Under the pieces are notes generated by a model, which was given only the letters and a program-made list of their open reading frames with translations, did no database searches and was not told the origin of the DNA. Below, one piece after another: positions 55,908 through 64,000 of a stretch of 64,000 nucleotides of DNA. Within the stretch, counting starts at the first letter, position 1. Each line of letters opens with the position of its first letter. A program made the position numbers and the translations under genes. The DNA comes from Micrococcales bacterium (GTDB taxonomy: Bacteria > Actinomycetota > Actinomycetes > S36-B12 > UBA10799). The stretch is taken from assembly GCA_016719135.1 (NCBI GenBank), contig JADKAV010000009.1:1-64000 (forward strand), in the 5' to 3' direction.

Positions 55908-56987
55908 TCAGTCGGAGGTCGTCGCGAGCAGCCTGGACACCACCCGTTGGGTCGCGTGACCGTCCTCGTGTGCGCAGAAGCGCGCGCGTGCGACCTCTGG
56001 TGGAGTCCCCGCGGCCGGCGCTTCGCCGGTCAACCAGCTCTGAAGCTCCTGCAGGGACTCGGTGCGCGGACCAGGCAGCTCGTCGTCGGTCAGATACACA
56101 CCGCGCGGGTACGCCACGGGCGTGAAGAAGAGGATTCGAGAACCAGTGGCCAGGTGGTCGAAAGCGATGCTGGAGTGGTCGGTGATGAGTGTATGGGTGC
56201 GTGCGAGCAGCGCGTTGGTGCCGACGTCGTCGGGCGCCAGGAAACCGGCAAGCCCGGGATCGGTGCGTGCCTTCTCCCCGAGCTTGCCGTGGACGCGCAC
56301 CATCGGCTGCAGACCGTCCGGCACGCCCTGGGCGATGGCCCGCATGCGGGCACCCACATCGGCCAGATCGTCCACGGCATCGGTGTAGGAAGCTTCCTGC
56401 CAGGTGGGCGCGTACAGCACGACATCCGGTGCCGGGTGGGGCGCGAACTGGACGTCCACCCGCGGGGACCCGAGTTCGGCGACGTTGTCGATCGAGACGC
56501 CGTAAGCCCCGGCGTACATTGTGCGCGTCATGTACGGCCCACTGGACAACAAGATGTCAGCGGCATCGAAGTTCGCGACCGTGTTGGCGATCCACCGATG
56601 GGGTCCGTCGACGTCGCGGCCCATCTTCTTCAGGGGGGTTCCGTGCCAGGTGTTGAGGTAGGTCTGCTCCTCGCGCTTGTCGAACAGCGGCGGGAACGTG
56701 ACGTTGTTGACGAGATACGTGCTGGTGGCCAGCGCGCGGTAGTAGGCCGCCGAGCGGTAGCGCACACTGCGTACCCGCGGGTCGCCGAAATCCATCGGCT
56801 CCCGCAGGGCCCAGACCAGCGGCAGGTCCGTGTGCTCGAGCAGGTACTGCGCGATCGCGGCCGGATTGCACGCAGGCGCCGAACCTTCGTAGGACTCGAG
56901 CAGCACTGTCTCGGACAACGGCAACCGCCGCCATCGCGCGTACACCAACTGGGCCGCAGCCCGCGCCACGTTTCGAACGCCGCTCAC
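55908..56987 (-). CDS. CDP-glycerol glycerophosphotransferase family protein
   Basis: A 359-residue TagB/TagF-type transferase: TYLNTWHGTPLKKMGRDVDG is the family hallmark, with VVLYAPTWQEA, RVHGKLGEKA and LITDHSSIAFDHLATGSRIL following. I prefer GTG 56987, which lies 7 nt after TAGCCT (leaderless); an ATG at 57005 is in frame. Transcribed away from the GT4 gene. Confidence 0.85.
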   Translation of the reverse strand: MSGVRNVARAAAQLVYARWRRLPLSETVLLESYEGSAPACNPAAIAQYLLEHTDLPLVWALREPMDFGDPRVRSVRYRSAAYYRALATSTYLVNNVTFPPLFDKREEQTYLNTWHGTPLKKMGRDVDGPHRWIANTVANFDAADILLSSGPYMTRTMYAGAYGVSIDNVAELGSPRVDVQFAPHPAPDVVLYAPTWQEASYTDAVDDLADVGARMRAIAQGVPDGLQPMVRVHGKLGEKARTDPGLAGFLAPDDVGTNALLARTHTLITDHSSIAFDHLATGSRILFFTPVAYPRGVYLTDDELPGPRTESLQELQSWLTGEAPAAGTPPEVARARFCAHEDGHATQRVVSRLLATTSD

Positions 56988-57016
56988 GTGCCGAAGGCTA
57001 CCCATAGGCTGGCGGC
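56988..57016. promoter_or_regulatory. Back-to-back leaderless promoters
   Basis: TAGGCT at 57005-57010 (plus) and TAGCCT at 57000-56995 (minus) each stand 6-7 nt before a GTG. Only 29 bp separate the two start codons, so the two -10 regions face away from one shared core and expression is probably linked. Confidence 0.65.
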
Positions 57017-58057
57017 GTGAAGGTTGTGCATCTGATCTCCAGCAGCGGTGTCTACGGCGCGGAGAAGATGGTGGTCGGCTTGTGCGAGGCCCTTGCGCAG
57101 TTCGGTGTCGACGCGTCACTCGAGGTCTTCGACAACCAGCACAGCCGCAATGTGGACGTGGCCGACTTCGCGCGGGCGGTAGGGGTGCCGGTGACGTTGT
57201 TGCGCTGCGGCGGGCGTTTCGACCCCGCCGCCGTGCGACGTCTGCGAGTAGATTTGGCCGGCGTCGATCTGCTGTACACCCACGGGTACAAGGCGAACCT
57301 GTACGGATTCCTGGCCACCCGGGGATCCCGCGTGCGGATCGTGGCCACCAACCACCGGTTCGACACCGGCCCGCACAACCGGTTGGACGGCCCCGTCCTG
57401 CGCCGCGTCGACGCCGTCTTCGCGGTCTCCGATGAAGCCCGGGACAGCTTGCGCTCGGAATACGCCATAGCCCATGCGCTGACGATTCCCAACGGGGTGG
57501 ATCCACGAACGTTCCAGGCGGCAACCCCGAGTCTGGACCTCGCGCATCCGATTGTGGCGATGGTGGCCCGCCTGGCCCCGGAGAAGGCGCCGCGGGACTT
57601 CCTGGCGGTCGCCGCCGCTGTCCCCGAGGCACATTTCGCGATCGTGGGGGACGGGCCGCTGCGAGAAGAGCTGGTGCAGCAGGCCGGTCCGAACGTGACC
57701 TTCGCGGGTTTCCGCGACGACATGCCCGGTGTGTACGCAAGTCTCGATGTCCTGGTCCAGCCCTCGTACCGCGAGGGCATGCCGATGACGATCCTGGAGG
57801 CGATGGCCAGCGGGGTCGCGGTGGTGGCTACGCGGGTCGGTGCTGCCGCGGACGTGATTGAGCACGGCCGGACGGGACTGCTCGTGGATGCCGGCGACGT
57901 TGACGGGTTGATCGCTGCCGTGCGCGCGCTACTCGACGATCCGCAAGGTCGCGCTGAGATGGGAGCCGCTGCCAGCAGCGCCGTGGCAGAGGCGTTCACC
58001 GTGGATGTGATGGCCGGGCGTTACGCCGATCAGTACCGCCGGGTGCTCAGCCGGTGA
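57017..58057 (+). CDS. GT4-family glycosyltransferase
   Basis: A 346-residue GT-B enzyme: HLISSSGVYGAEKMVVGLCE at the start, VARLAPEKAPRDFLAV at the domain switch, and SYREGMPMTILEAMASGVAV with the nucleotide-sugar Glu pair. GTG start 6 nt after TAGGCT. Retaining transferase for a surface glycan, likely working with the divergent glycerophosphotransferase genes. Confidence 0.9.
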   Translation: MKVVHLISSSGVYGAEKMVVGLCEALAQFGVDASLEVFDNQHSRNVDVADFARAVGVPVTLLRCGGRFDPAAVRRLRVDLAGVDLLYTHGYKANLYGFLATRGSRVRIVATNHRFDTGPHNRLDGPVLRRVDAVFAVSDEARDSLRSEYAIAHALTIPNGVDPRTFQAATPSLDLAHPIVAMVARLAPEKAPRDFLAVAAAVPEAHFAIVGDGPLREELVQQAGPNVTFAGFRDDMPGVYASLDVLVQPSYREGMPMTILEAMASGVAVVATRVGAAADVIEHGRTGLLVDAGDVDGLIAAVRALLDDPQGRAEMGAAASSAVAEAFTVDVMAGRYADQYRRVLSR

Positions 58058-58068
58058 GGAGCTGTAGT

Positions 58069-58410
58069 TAGGAGCGGGGGTGGCCTGTTGGTTGCCGGAT
58101 GACCCGTAATTTGCGGGCTATTTGGCAACTACCGGGCCACTGGGGGTTCCCGGCCGTTGGCGTGGGGCCCTGCCGGTGACGCGCGCTGCTAGAAGCGTGG
58201 GTGGCCTGTTGGTTGCCGGATGACCCGTAATCTGGAGGCTATTCGGCAACTACTGGGCCACTGGGGGTTCCCGGCCGTTGGCGTGGGGCCCTGCCGGTGA
58301 CGCGCGCTGCTAGAAGCGTGGGTGGCCTGTTGGTTGCCGAGTGACCCGTAATTTGCGGGCTATTCGGCAACTACTGGGCCACTGGGGGTCCCCGCCGGTG
58401 GCGTGGGGCG
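58069..58410. repeat. 121-bp tandem repeat, about 2.8 copies
   Basis: TGGCCTGTTGGTTGCC starts at 58081, 58202 and 58323, exact 121-bp steps. Copies 1 and 2 are nearly identical; copy 3 is shortened at its end. Each has a hairpin GTTGCC/GGCAAC that lengthens from 6 to 8 bp over the copies. The stretch 58058-58413 has no supported gene. Confidence 0.88.
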
Positions 58411-58413
58411 TCG

Positions 58414-58560
58414 TTAGAAGCGGAACCAACCGCCCCGCGGGCGCGGCGGGCAGGCACACCGCTGGTCGGCGGGAACGTGGCCGAGAACGGCCTCCACGTG
58501 GTTTCCGCAGCCCGAGTAAGTGGCCTTCTTGCAGGTCGGACAGGTTGCGGGACTGCACAT
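58414..58560 (-). CDS. Cys-rich (zinc/copper-binding type) microprotein
   Basis: A 48-residue protein with six Cys residues and one His: CSPATCPTCKK, GCGNHVEAVLG, CACPPRP. This is a recognisable small actinobacterial family without known function. AAGGAG precedes the ATG by 10 nt. A CsoR-like palindrome lies 31 bp upstream, pointing to copper or sulfur stress. The stop codon lies directly beside the 121-bp repeat. Confidence 0.82.
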   Translation of the reverse strand: MCSPATCPTCKKATYSGCGNHVEAVLGHVPADQRCACPPRPRGGWFRF

Positions 58561-58590
58561 AGAACTAGCTCTCCTTCGCGACAGGGCTTA

Positions 58591-58607
58591 ATACCCCAGG
58601 AGGGTAT
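58591..58607 (-). promoter_or_regulatory. CsoR/CstR-like operator
   Basis: ATACCCCAGGAGGGTAT, a pseudo-palindrome with GC-rich centre, the typical layout of CsoR-family sites in actinobacteria. Minus-strand TATTAA overlaps it as a possible -10. Confidence 0.6.
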
Positions 58608-58757
58608 CAGACCGGACAGCCTACTCCCCCTCCCCGTTCGGCTGATGCGAGACGTGCTGGACCCGGGCCCGTCGCGGTATCCGAGCCGCAACGCGCAGTC
58701 GACTCGTGCCGACCTGTTCGCCCGTCCCGCTGGCCGGGTGGGGAGTAGCGTGGGGAC

Positions 58758-59957
58758 ATGCAAAGCCAGGCGTACATCACCCAGGAGCAAGAGGCGGGGG
58801 CGCACAACTATCACCCGCTGCCAGTCGTCGTCCGGGAGGCGGAAGGCTCCTGGGTCACAGATGTGGAGGGTCGGCGCTATTTGGACTTCCTCAGCGCCTA
58901 CTCGGCCCTCAACTTCGGGCACCGGCATCCGCGGCTGATCGGTGCCGCTCACCGACAGCTCGACCGGCTGACGTTGACATCACGAGCCATCCACTCCGAC
59001 CAGCTCGGGCCCTTCTGCGCCGAGCTCACCGACCTGCTCGGAATGGACCGCGCGCTGCCGATGAACTCTGGGGCCGAAGCCGTCGAGACCGCCATCAAGA
59101 CCGCGCGTGCCTGGGGGTATCGAAACAAAGGTGTGACCCACGATGACGCGATCATCCTGGTCGCCCGGAACAACTTCCACGGCCGCACCACCACGATCAT
59201 CTCCTTCAGCGACGACCCGGTGGCCCACGACGACTTCGGTCCGTACACACCAGGCTTCCGGGAGGTTGACTTCGGCGATCTGGATGCGCTCACCAAGGCA
59301 CTCGAGGATCCGAACGTCGTGGCGTTCCTGGTGGAACCCATCCAGGGTGAGGCCGGCGTCGTCGTGCCACCGGACGGCTACCTGCCGGGCGTTGCTGCGG
59401 CGTGCAAAGCCGCGAACGTTCTGTTCATCGCCGACGAGATCCAGGCGGGGCTCGGGCGTACCGGCTACACGCTGGCAGTCGACCATGAACAGGTCAAGCC
59501 CGACGTGGTGCTGCTCGGCAAGGCGCTCGGCGGCGGGATTGTCCCGATCTCAGCGGTGGTCTCCCGTGACGATGTGCTCGGCGTGCTCAACCCTGGCGAG
59601 CACGGGTCGACGTTCGGCGGCAACCCGTTCGCGCTGGCCATCGCCCGCGAGGTGATCGTGCTGCTGGCCACCGGGGAGTACCAGCGGCGAAGCGCCGAAC
59701 TCGGCGAGCACATGTTGTCCAGGCTGCGCAGCGAAGCCCCCGCCTCAATTGCCGAGATCCGCGGCCGGGGTCTGTGGGCTGGTGTGCAAGTGGCCGCCGA
59801 ATACGCCCCGGTCCGTCCGCGCTGCGAACAGGCGCTGGAACTGGGAGTGATCGTGAAGGACACCCATGCGACCACGTTGCGCCTGGCTCCGCCGCTCACG
59901 ATCGCGTCCGACGACCTTGACCACGGACTCGACGTGATCCTCAAGGTCCTGAGCTGA
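58758..59957 (+). CDS. rocD: Ornithine aminotransferase
   Basis: A 399-residue class III aminotransferase. PLP Lys255 in LLGKALGGG, Asp226 in [14 protein letters not shown], and the RocD-type N-terminus NYHPLPVVV. It converts ornithine to glutamate semialdehyde. TAGCGT is 6 nt before ATG. Confidence 0.92.
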   Translation: MQSQAYITQEQEAGAHNYHPLPVVVREAEGSWVTDVEGRRYLDFLSAYSALNFGHRHPRLIGAAHRQLDRLTLTSRAIHSDQLGPFCAELTDLLGMDRALPMNSGAEAVETAIKTARAWGYRNKGVTHDDAIILVARNNFHGRTTTIISFSDDPVAHDDFGPYTPGFREVDFGDLDALTKALEDPNVVAFLVEPIQGEAGVVVPPDGYLPGVAAACKAANVLFIADEIQAGLGRTGYTLAVDHEQVKPDVVLLGKALGGGIVPISAVVSRDDVLGVLNPGEHGSTFGGNPFALAIAREVIVLLATGEYQRRSAELGEHMLSRLRSEAPASIAEIRGRGLWAGVQVAAEYAPVRPRCEQALELGVIVKDTHATTLRLAPPLTIASDDLDHGLDVILKVLS

Positions 59958-59958
59958 G

Positions 59959-60396
59959 GTGCCGGACACGGTCCACGTTTTCACCGACGGCGCCTGCTCC
60001 GGCAACCCGGGACCGGGGGGTTGGGGTGCGGTCCTGCGATGGGGCGACCACGAGAAGGAACTGTTCGGCGGTGAGACCGACACGACGAACAACCGCATGG
60101 AACTCATGGCCGCGATCTCGGCACTGGAGTCCCTGACACGCGAATCGAAGGTGGTCGTCACGACCGATTCGACCTACGTGATGAAAGGCATCACCACCTG
60201 GGTGCGCGACTGGAAACGCCGTAACTGGATGACGTCCTCCCGCAAGCCGGTGAAGAACGTGGACCTGTGGAAGCGGTTGGACGACGCCGTGGCGCGCCAT
60301 GAGGTCAGCTGGGAATGGGTCAAGGGGCACAGCGGCCACCCGGAGAACGAACCGGCCGACGAACGGGCGCGCCGCGGAATCGCCGACTTACGGTAG
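59959..60396 (+). CDS. rnhA: Ribonuclease HI
   Basis: A 145-residue RNase H with all four acids: Asp10 ([16 protein letters not shown]), Glu48 (NNRMELMA), Asp70 (TTDSTYV), Asp134. His in KGHSGHPEN is also present. Removes RNA from RNA-DNA hybrids. GTG start 1 bp after rocD. Confidence 0.95.
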   Translation: MPDTVHVFTDGACSGNPGPGGWGAVLRWGDHEKELFGGETDTTNNRMELMAAISALESLTRESKVVVTTDSTYVMKGITTWVRDWKRRNWMTSSRKPVKNVDLWKRLDDAVARHEVSWEWVKGHSGHPENEPADERARRGIADLR

Positions 60397-60404
60397 GCGG
60401 ATCC

Positions 60405-61727
60405 CTACCCCGCCTCGAGATCTCGGCGTTCGCGCTCGTCGGTCAACGCCCCGCGTGCCTGTTCCAGGGTGAAGGTCCGCTCGGAACGGGCACGGCCGAT
60501 GAAGGCTACCGCCCAGTGCCCCAGCGTGGACAGTTTGGCCCGGAACCCCACCAGGTACAGGATGTGGATGAACAACCACGCGACCCACGCGAGGAAGCCG
60601 CGCAGTTCCAGGCTGCCGACGTTGGCCACCGCCCGGAAGCGGGAAATGGTTGCCATGCTGCCCTTGTCGAAGTAGCTGAACTGCGTCGGCTCGGGCTTGC
60701 CGTCGATGCGCGCGCGGATCTTCTTGGCGCTGAACTTGGCGCCCTGCATCGCGACTTGCGCCACCCCGGGCAGATCGTCCAGGGCAATCATGTCCCCGAT
60801 CACGAAGACCTCGTCATGGCCCGGCAACGTCAGGTCGGAGCGCACCTGCACGCGCCCGGCCCGATCGAGCCCGGCCCCGGATTGCTCGGCGAGCTGCCGG
60901 CCCAGCGGCGAAGCCGCGACTCCCGCAGCCCACAGCACGCAACGCGTGGCGATGTGCTGGGTCGAACCGTCGCGGTACTTCACCGTCACGCCTGACTCGT
61001 CGACGTCCTCGACCATTCCCTGCAGCCGGACGTCGATGCCCATCCGCTCGAGTTGCTCGCCGGCCCTGCGCGACTGCTTGGGGCCGAAGGACGACAGAAC
61101 ACCATCGCCTCCCTCGACGAGGATGACTCGCGCGTCACGCGGATCGATCCGGCGGAAATCCCGCTTCAGGGTCCGGTGGGACAACTCCACTATCTGACCG
61201 GCCAGTTCGACACCGGTCGGTCCGGCTCCGACCACGACGAACGTCATCCAGGGCTCCGCGTCGGCCGCCTCTTGCTGCAGTTCGGCCATCTCGAAGGCGC
61301 CGAAGACCCGGGCCCGCAGTTCCAGTGCGTCGTCGATGCTCTTGAGCCCCGGTGCGAACGGTTCGAACTCGTCGTTGCCGAAGTACCCGGTGGTGGCCCC
61401 AGCCGCGACGATCAGCGAGTCGTATTCCGTGATCGTCTGCAGCACGCCCACCGACGATGTCACCGTTCGGGCCGACAGATCGATGGTGGTCACATCACCG
61501 AGAAGCACCTCGACGTTGTCCTGTCGTTTGAGGATTTCGCGCGTGGCCGGTGCGATCTCACCCTGCGAGAGGATCCCGGTGGCCACTTGGTACAGCAGAG
61601 GCTGGAATGTGTGGTGGGATACCCGAGAGATCAAGGTGACCTCGGCGTCGGCGCGTTTGAGGCGCTTGGCAGCGAATAGGCCACCGAAGCCGGAGCCGAT
61701 GATCACGACGCGGTGTTTGGCAGTCAT
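60405..61727 (-). CDS. ndh: Type II NADH dehydrogenase (NDH-2)
   Basis: A 440-residue FAD enzyme: VVIIGSGFGGLFAAKRL, second NADH loop FVVVGAGPTGVELAGQI, VFVIGDMIALDDLPG, and a C-terminal membrane-binding hydrophobic stretch (FLAWVAWLFIHILYLVGF). Passes electrons from NADH to quinone without proton pumping. ATG 61727 behind CGAGGT. Converges with rnhA. Confidence 0.92.
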   Translation of the reverse strand: MTAKHRVVIIGSGFGGLFAAKRLKRADAEVTLISRVSHHTFQPLLYQVATGILSQGEIAPATREILKRQDNVEVLLGDVTTIDLSARTVTSSVGVLQTITEYDSLIVAAGATTGYFGNDEFEPFAPGLKSIDDALELRARVFGAFEMAELQQEAADAEPWMTFVVVGAGPTGVELAGQIVELSHRTLKRDFRRIDPRDARVILVEGGDGVLSSFGPKQSRRAGEQLERMGIDVRLQGMVEDVDESGVTVKYRDGSTQHIATRCVLWAAGVAASPLGRQLAEQSGAGLDRAGRVQVRSDLTLPGHDEVFVIGDMIALDDLPGVAQVAMQGAKFSAKKIRARIDGKPEPTQFSYFDKGSMATISRFRAVANVGSLELRGFLAWVAWLFIHILYLVGFRAKLSTLGHWAVAFIGRARSERTFTLEQARGALTDERERRDLEAG

Positions 61728-61785
61728 ACCTCGACTGTGCCAGGTACGCCGACACCCATACCCCTTGCATGGCAGATTGGGCTGC

Positions 61786-62307
61786 GTGAACATCGTGCTG
61801 ATCGGGATGCGCGGGGTGGGTAAGACGAACATCGCGCGCCGGGTGTCGTTCCTCACCAAGCGTCCCGACATGTCCACCGACATCCTGGTCGAATACGAGA
61901 GCGGCCTGGGCATTCCGCGCTTCGTGGAGCTCCACGGCTGGGCCGCCTTCCGGCAAGCCGAGTACGACGTCATCAAGAAGTTGAGCGCCCTCGACGGCCT
62001 CATCGTCGATGGCGGTGGGGGCATCGTGGTGGACCTCGACGACCACGGCAACGAGGTGTTCAGCGATCGCAAGGTCGGCTTGTTGCGTGCCGGTGGGTCC
62101 ATTGTGTTCCTGCGCGGGGACATCGATCGGTTGGCCGCGAAGGTGCAGGGTGACCCGAGTCGTCCCACGCTGGACGCACGGCGTTCGGCGGGTGCTCTGA
62201 TGCGTGCCCGGATGCCCTTCTACGAAGCGGCCGCGGACTGGATCATTGATGTGGAGGGACGACAGCGGTCCGGCATCGCAGAGGAAATCGCCAAGCGTTA
62301 TTCGTGA
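61786..62307 (+). CDS. Shikimate kinase-like protein
   Basis: A 173-residue P-loop kinase. GMRGVGKT as Walker A, STDILVEYESG, GWAAFRQAEYDVI and VDGGGGIVV fit the shikimate kinase layout. GTG start. An unusual substrate cannot be ruled out, as no other aroK-linked gene is near. Confidence 0.8.
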   Translation: MNIVLIGMRGVGKTNIARRVSFLTKRPDMSTDILVEYESGLGIPRFVELHGWAAFRQAEYDVIKKLSALDGLIVDGGGGIVVDLDDHGNEVFSDRKVGLLRAGGSIVFLRGDIDRLAAKVQGDPSRPTLDARRSAGALMRARMPFYEAAADWIIDVEGRQRSGIAEEIAKRYS

Positions 62308-62367
62308 ATCGGGGAGCTTTTTCGATACGGTAGGTTGCACGGGCTCACCAGTCCGGAAAGGACCATC

Positions 62368-63108
62368 ATGCCGATAGCTGTACCGATCGTCGCCGGAACC
62401 GCCATCCGCGGCGTCGCAGCCACCTTGATGATGCGCCGCGTCCTGGAACGGCACCCGAACGCATTTCTCATCACGCTGGCCAGCTTCGGGGTCACCCTGC
62501 CGTTGCACAAGTCCCAGGAGCACATCTCCGAGGACATCCAGCGTGGTCTGCACCGACAGGGCCGCGATCCCGATTCGCCGGTCGTGCTCGTTGGGCACTC
62601 CCAGGGCGCCCTGGCCTCGCTCAGATACGCCGTCGACCATCCCAACCAGGTTCTCCACGTGGTCAGCGTCGGTTCGCCCTGGAACGGTTCGCACAGTGCC
62701 AAGCGCGTGGCCAGACTTCTTCGCTGGGCGCCGCGCGACATCACCCCTGCCTTGACCGACATGGCCGAAGGCTCGCCGTTCCTGGCGCAGTTGCACGACG
62801 ACCTGCCGGCCATCGCCGACCGCGTGACCAACATCTACAGCACCCATGAACTGTTCATGACTCCTTACACGGCCGCACACATCGACGTGCCCGGTGTGGT
62901 CAACCACCTGATTGCGACCGAATCGGAGTACCGCAGGCACCTGGCCGCCTACCCGGACCTGCCGGTCGACGGCCACATCGAGGGCCGGATCACGCACCTC
63001 GGCGAGATGAGCGCTCCGGAGGTCCGGGCGGTCATCTGGGCGAAGGTGGAGGAGATCGCCGATCAGGTGAGGCGCGGGGAGATCGGCGGCAGAGAGCGTC
63101 CTGCCTGA
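62368..63108 (+). CDS. Alpha/beta hydrolase (lipase-like)
   Basis: A 246-residue hydrolase with nucleophile elbow GHSQG, SVGSPWNGSHSAKR after it, and HLIATE-type His near the end. The N-terminus has a hydrophobic stretch (IAVPIVAGTAIRGVAATLM), perhaps a membrane anchor. AAGGA precedes ATG. Confidence 0.8.
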   Translation: MPIAVPIVAGTAIRGVAATLMMRRVLERHPNAFLITLASFGVTLPLHKSQEHISEDIQRGLHRQGRDPDSPVVLVGHSQGALASLRYAVDHPNQVLHVVSVGSPWNGSHSAKRVARLLRWAPRDITPALTDMAEGSPFLAQLHDDLPAIADRVTNIYSTHELFMTPYTAAHIDVPGVVNHLIATESEYRRHLAAYPDLPVDGHIEGRITHLGEMSAPEVRAVIWAKVEEIADQVRRGEIGGRERPA

Positions 63109-63138
63109 GCCCAGCGCTGAGCGGATAGCCTGGCAACC

Positions 63139-64000
63139 ATGTCGCAGCAGAGATCCGTTCGAAGCACGGCCCTGCTGGTCCTGATTGCTGTCATCGGGCT
63201 CGCGGTCGGGTACCCCTTTTTCATCGCCGTGAGATCGATCGTGGACTACCTGTGGGGTACCGAGGGCCTCTGGTCGGGTCCGGTCCCGGTAGCTTTCATC
63301 GTCATCACACCGATCGTCGCCGGTGCTTTGGTGGCGACCATTCGCAGCCGATGGCGCGGCGGCCACGACCCGCTGGCCGGAATCCAGATCGGACCGGTGT
63401 CCGCGCGTGACTACCCGAGCCTGATCGGGGCGGTTCTCGTGAGCCTGTTCGGGGGACTCGTGCTGGGCCCCGAGGTTGCGTTGGTGTTCACCGGGGGCGC
63501 CATCGGCACGGTGCTCGGCCCCCGTCTCAAGGTTCCCGTCGGCACCGCGGCCGTGGCCGGGGCCGGAGGTGCGATCCTCGCTTTGTTCCTCGCGCCCAGC
63601 GCTGGCGGAGCCGCTTCGTCAACCGCCTACTCGTATGCGGCGCCCGACCTCGTGGCCGCGCTGATCGCGACCATCGCCACCTGCGCCTTGATCGCAGCTT
63701 CCCGCCTGATCGGGATGATGGGCCCTGCGAAAACCGTTTCGTGGGCGTGGCTGCTCGGCGGTGGCGCCGCGGTGGGCGTGATCGCGGCCGCGTATCAGGT
63801 CCTGACCGATCAGAGCGTGCACTTGGTCCTCACCAGTGGTGAGCAGATGGTCAAACCACTGCTCGCGCTGGACTCCACCGGACTGATCGCGGCTACGGTC
63901 GCAGTCAAGATGGTCGTCTACGGGTTGAGCGTCGCCGCCGGCTTCCGCGGTGGCCCGTACTTCCCGGTCATCTTCGCCGGCGCGGGGGCGGGCGCGGTCA
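63139..64000 (+). CDS. ClC-family chloride/ion channel (3' end outside window)
   Basis: 287 residues visible, about ten hydrophobic helices. GPEVAL stands in place of GREGP and GGPYFPVIFAGA corresponds to the GxFxP filter region; it is a divergent ClC member. ATG 63139 is 7 nt after TAGCCT, so it is probably leaderless. Confidence 0.85.
   Translation, partial: MSQQRSVRSTALLVLIAVIGLAVGYPFFIAVRSIVDYLWGTEGLWSGPVPVAFIVITPIVAGALVATIRSRWRGGHDPLAGIQIGPVSARDYPSLIGAVLVSLFGGLVLGPEVALVFTGGAIGTVLGPRLKVPVGTAAVAGAGGAILALFLAPSAGGAASSTAYSYAAPDLVAALIATIATCALIAASRLIGMMGPAKTVSWAWLLGGGAAVGVIAAAYQVLTDQSVHLVLTSGEQMVKPLLALDSTGLIAATVAVKMVVYGLSVAAGFRGGPYFPVIFAGAGAGAV

Overview
The window is high-GC DNA from an actinobacterium (Actinomycetota). 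This rests on gene content: a Bpa-type proteasome activator, a GuaB1-type IMPDH-family enzyme, a SigK/RskA-like sigma/anti-sigma pair beside a fasciclin gene, a DUF222/HNH (13E12-type) gene, an AtuA/acyl-CoA carboxylase cluster and a c-di-AMP riboswitch ahead of an NlpC/P60 gene. Many genes also show a TANNNT box 6-7 nt before an ATG or GTG, as expected for leaderless mRNAs. The genus cannot be named from the sequence.

Layout. 0-3.7 kb: minus-strand operon of a DUF4012 membrane protein and two tandem secreted glycoside hydrolases. 3.9-7.7 kb: two toxin-antitoxin modules (PIN type II, AbiE type IV), a lipoprotein, a duplicated double-hairpin terminator and tRNA-Leu(CAG). 7.7-13.4 kb: small monooxygenase, subtilisin-like protease, and the operon Fpg glycosylase / FAD oxidase / GDPD. 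13.4-23.4 kb: serine-hydrolase lipoprotein, LarB-LarC, PheA, riboswitch-controlled NlpC/P60, SerRS-HAD, SDR, K+ channel-Bpa. 23.5-36 kb: carboxyltransferase, lipid acyltransferases, hemolysin III, and a five-gene operon of biotin carboxylase, AtuA-like protein, TetR, acyl-CoA dehydrogenase and enoyl-CoA hydratase. An identical 22-bp palindrome lies over the promoters of both carboxylase subunits. 36-45.5 kb: peptidase, VKOR, DUF456, DUF5993-DsbB, nitrilase, ion channel, DinB/mycothiol-type protein and the branched-chain 2-oxoacid dehydrogenase operon. 45.6-49.9 kb: a 245-bp tandem triplication leading into a broken HNH gene, then a TetR-controlled desaturase. 49.9-64 kb: anti-sigma/sigma/fasciclin, GuaB1, methyltransferase, glycerophosphotransferase pair divergent from a GT4 glycosyltransferase, a 121-bp tandem repeat, a Cys-rich microprotein with a CsoR-like operator, RocD, RNase H, NDH-2, shikimate-kinase-like protein, lipase-like hydrolase and a ClC channel cut by the window end.

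The bkd operon, the carboxylase subunits, the acyl-CoA dehydrogenase and the enoyl-CoA hydratase together fit branched-chain amino acid (leucine/isovalerate) or acyclic-terpenoid catabolism under one TetR regulator. Three kinds of unexplained repeat stand out: a 19-bp-phased inverted array in three intergenic copies, the 121-bp tandem repeat, and the 245-bp repeat carrying actinobacterial DnaA-box-like sites.

Six genes, including the essential serS, are broken by single-base indels in or beside short G/C runs. Most of these are probably sequence errors, so I give them as whole genes with the break marked.
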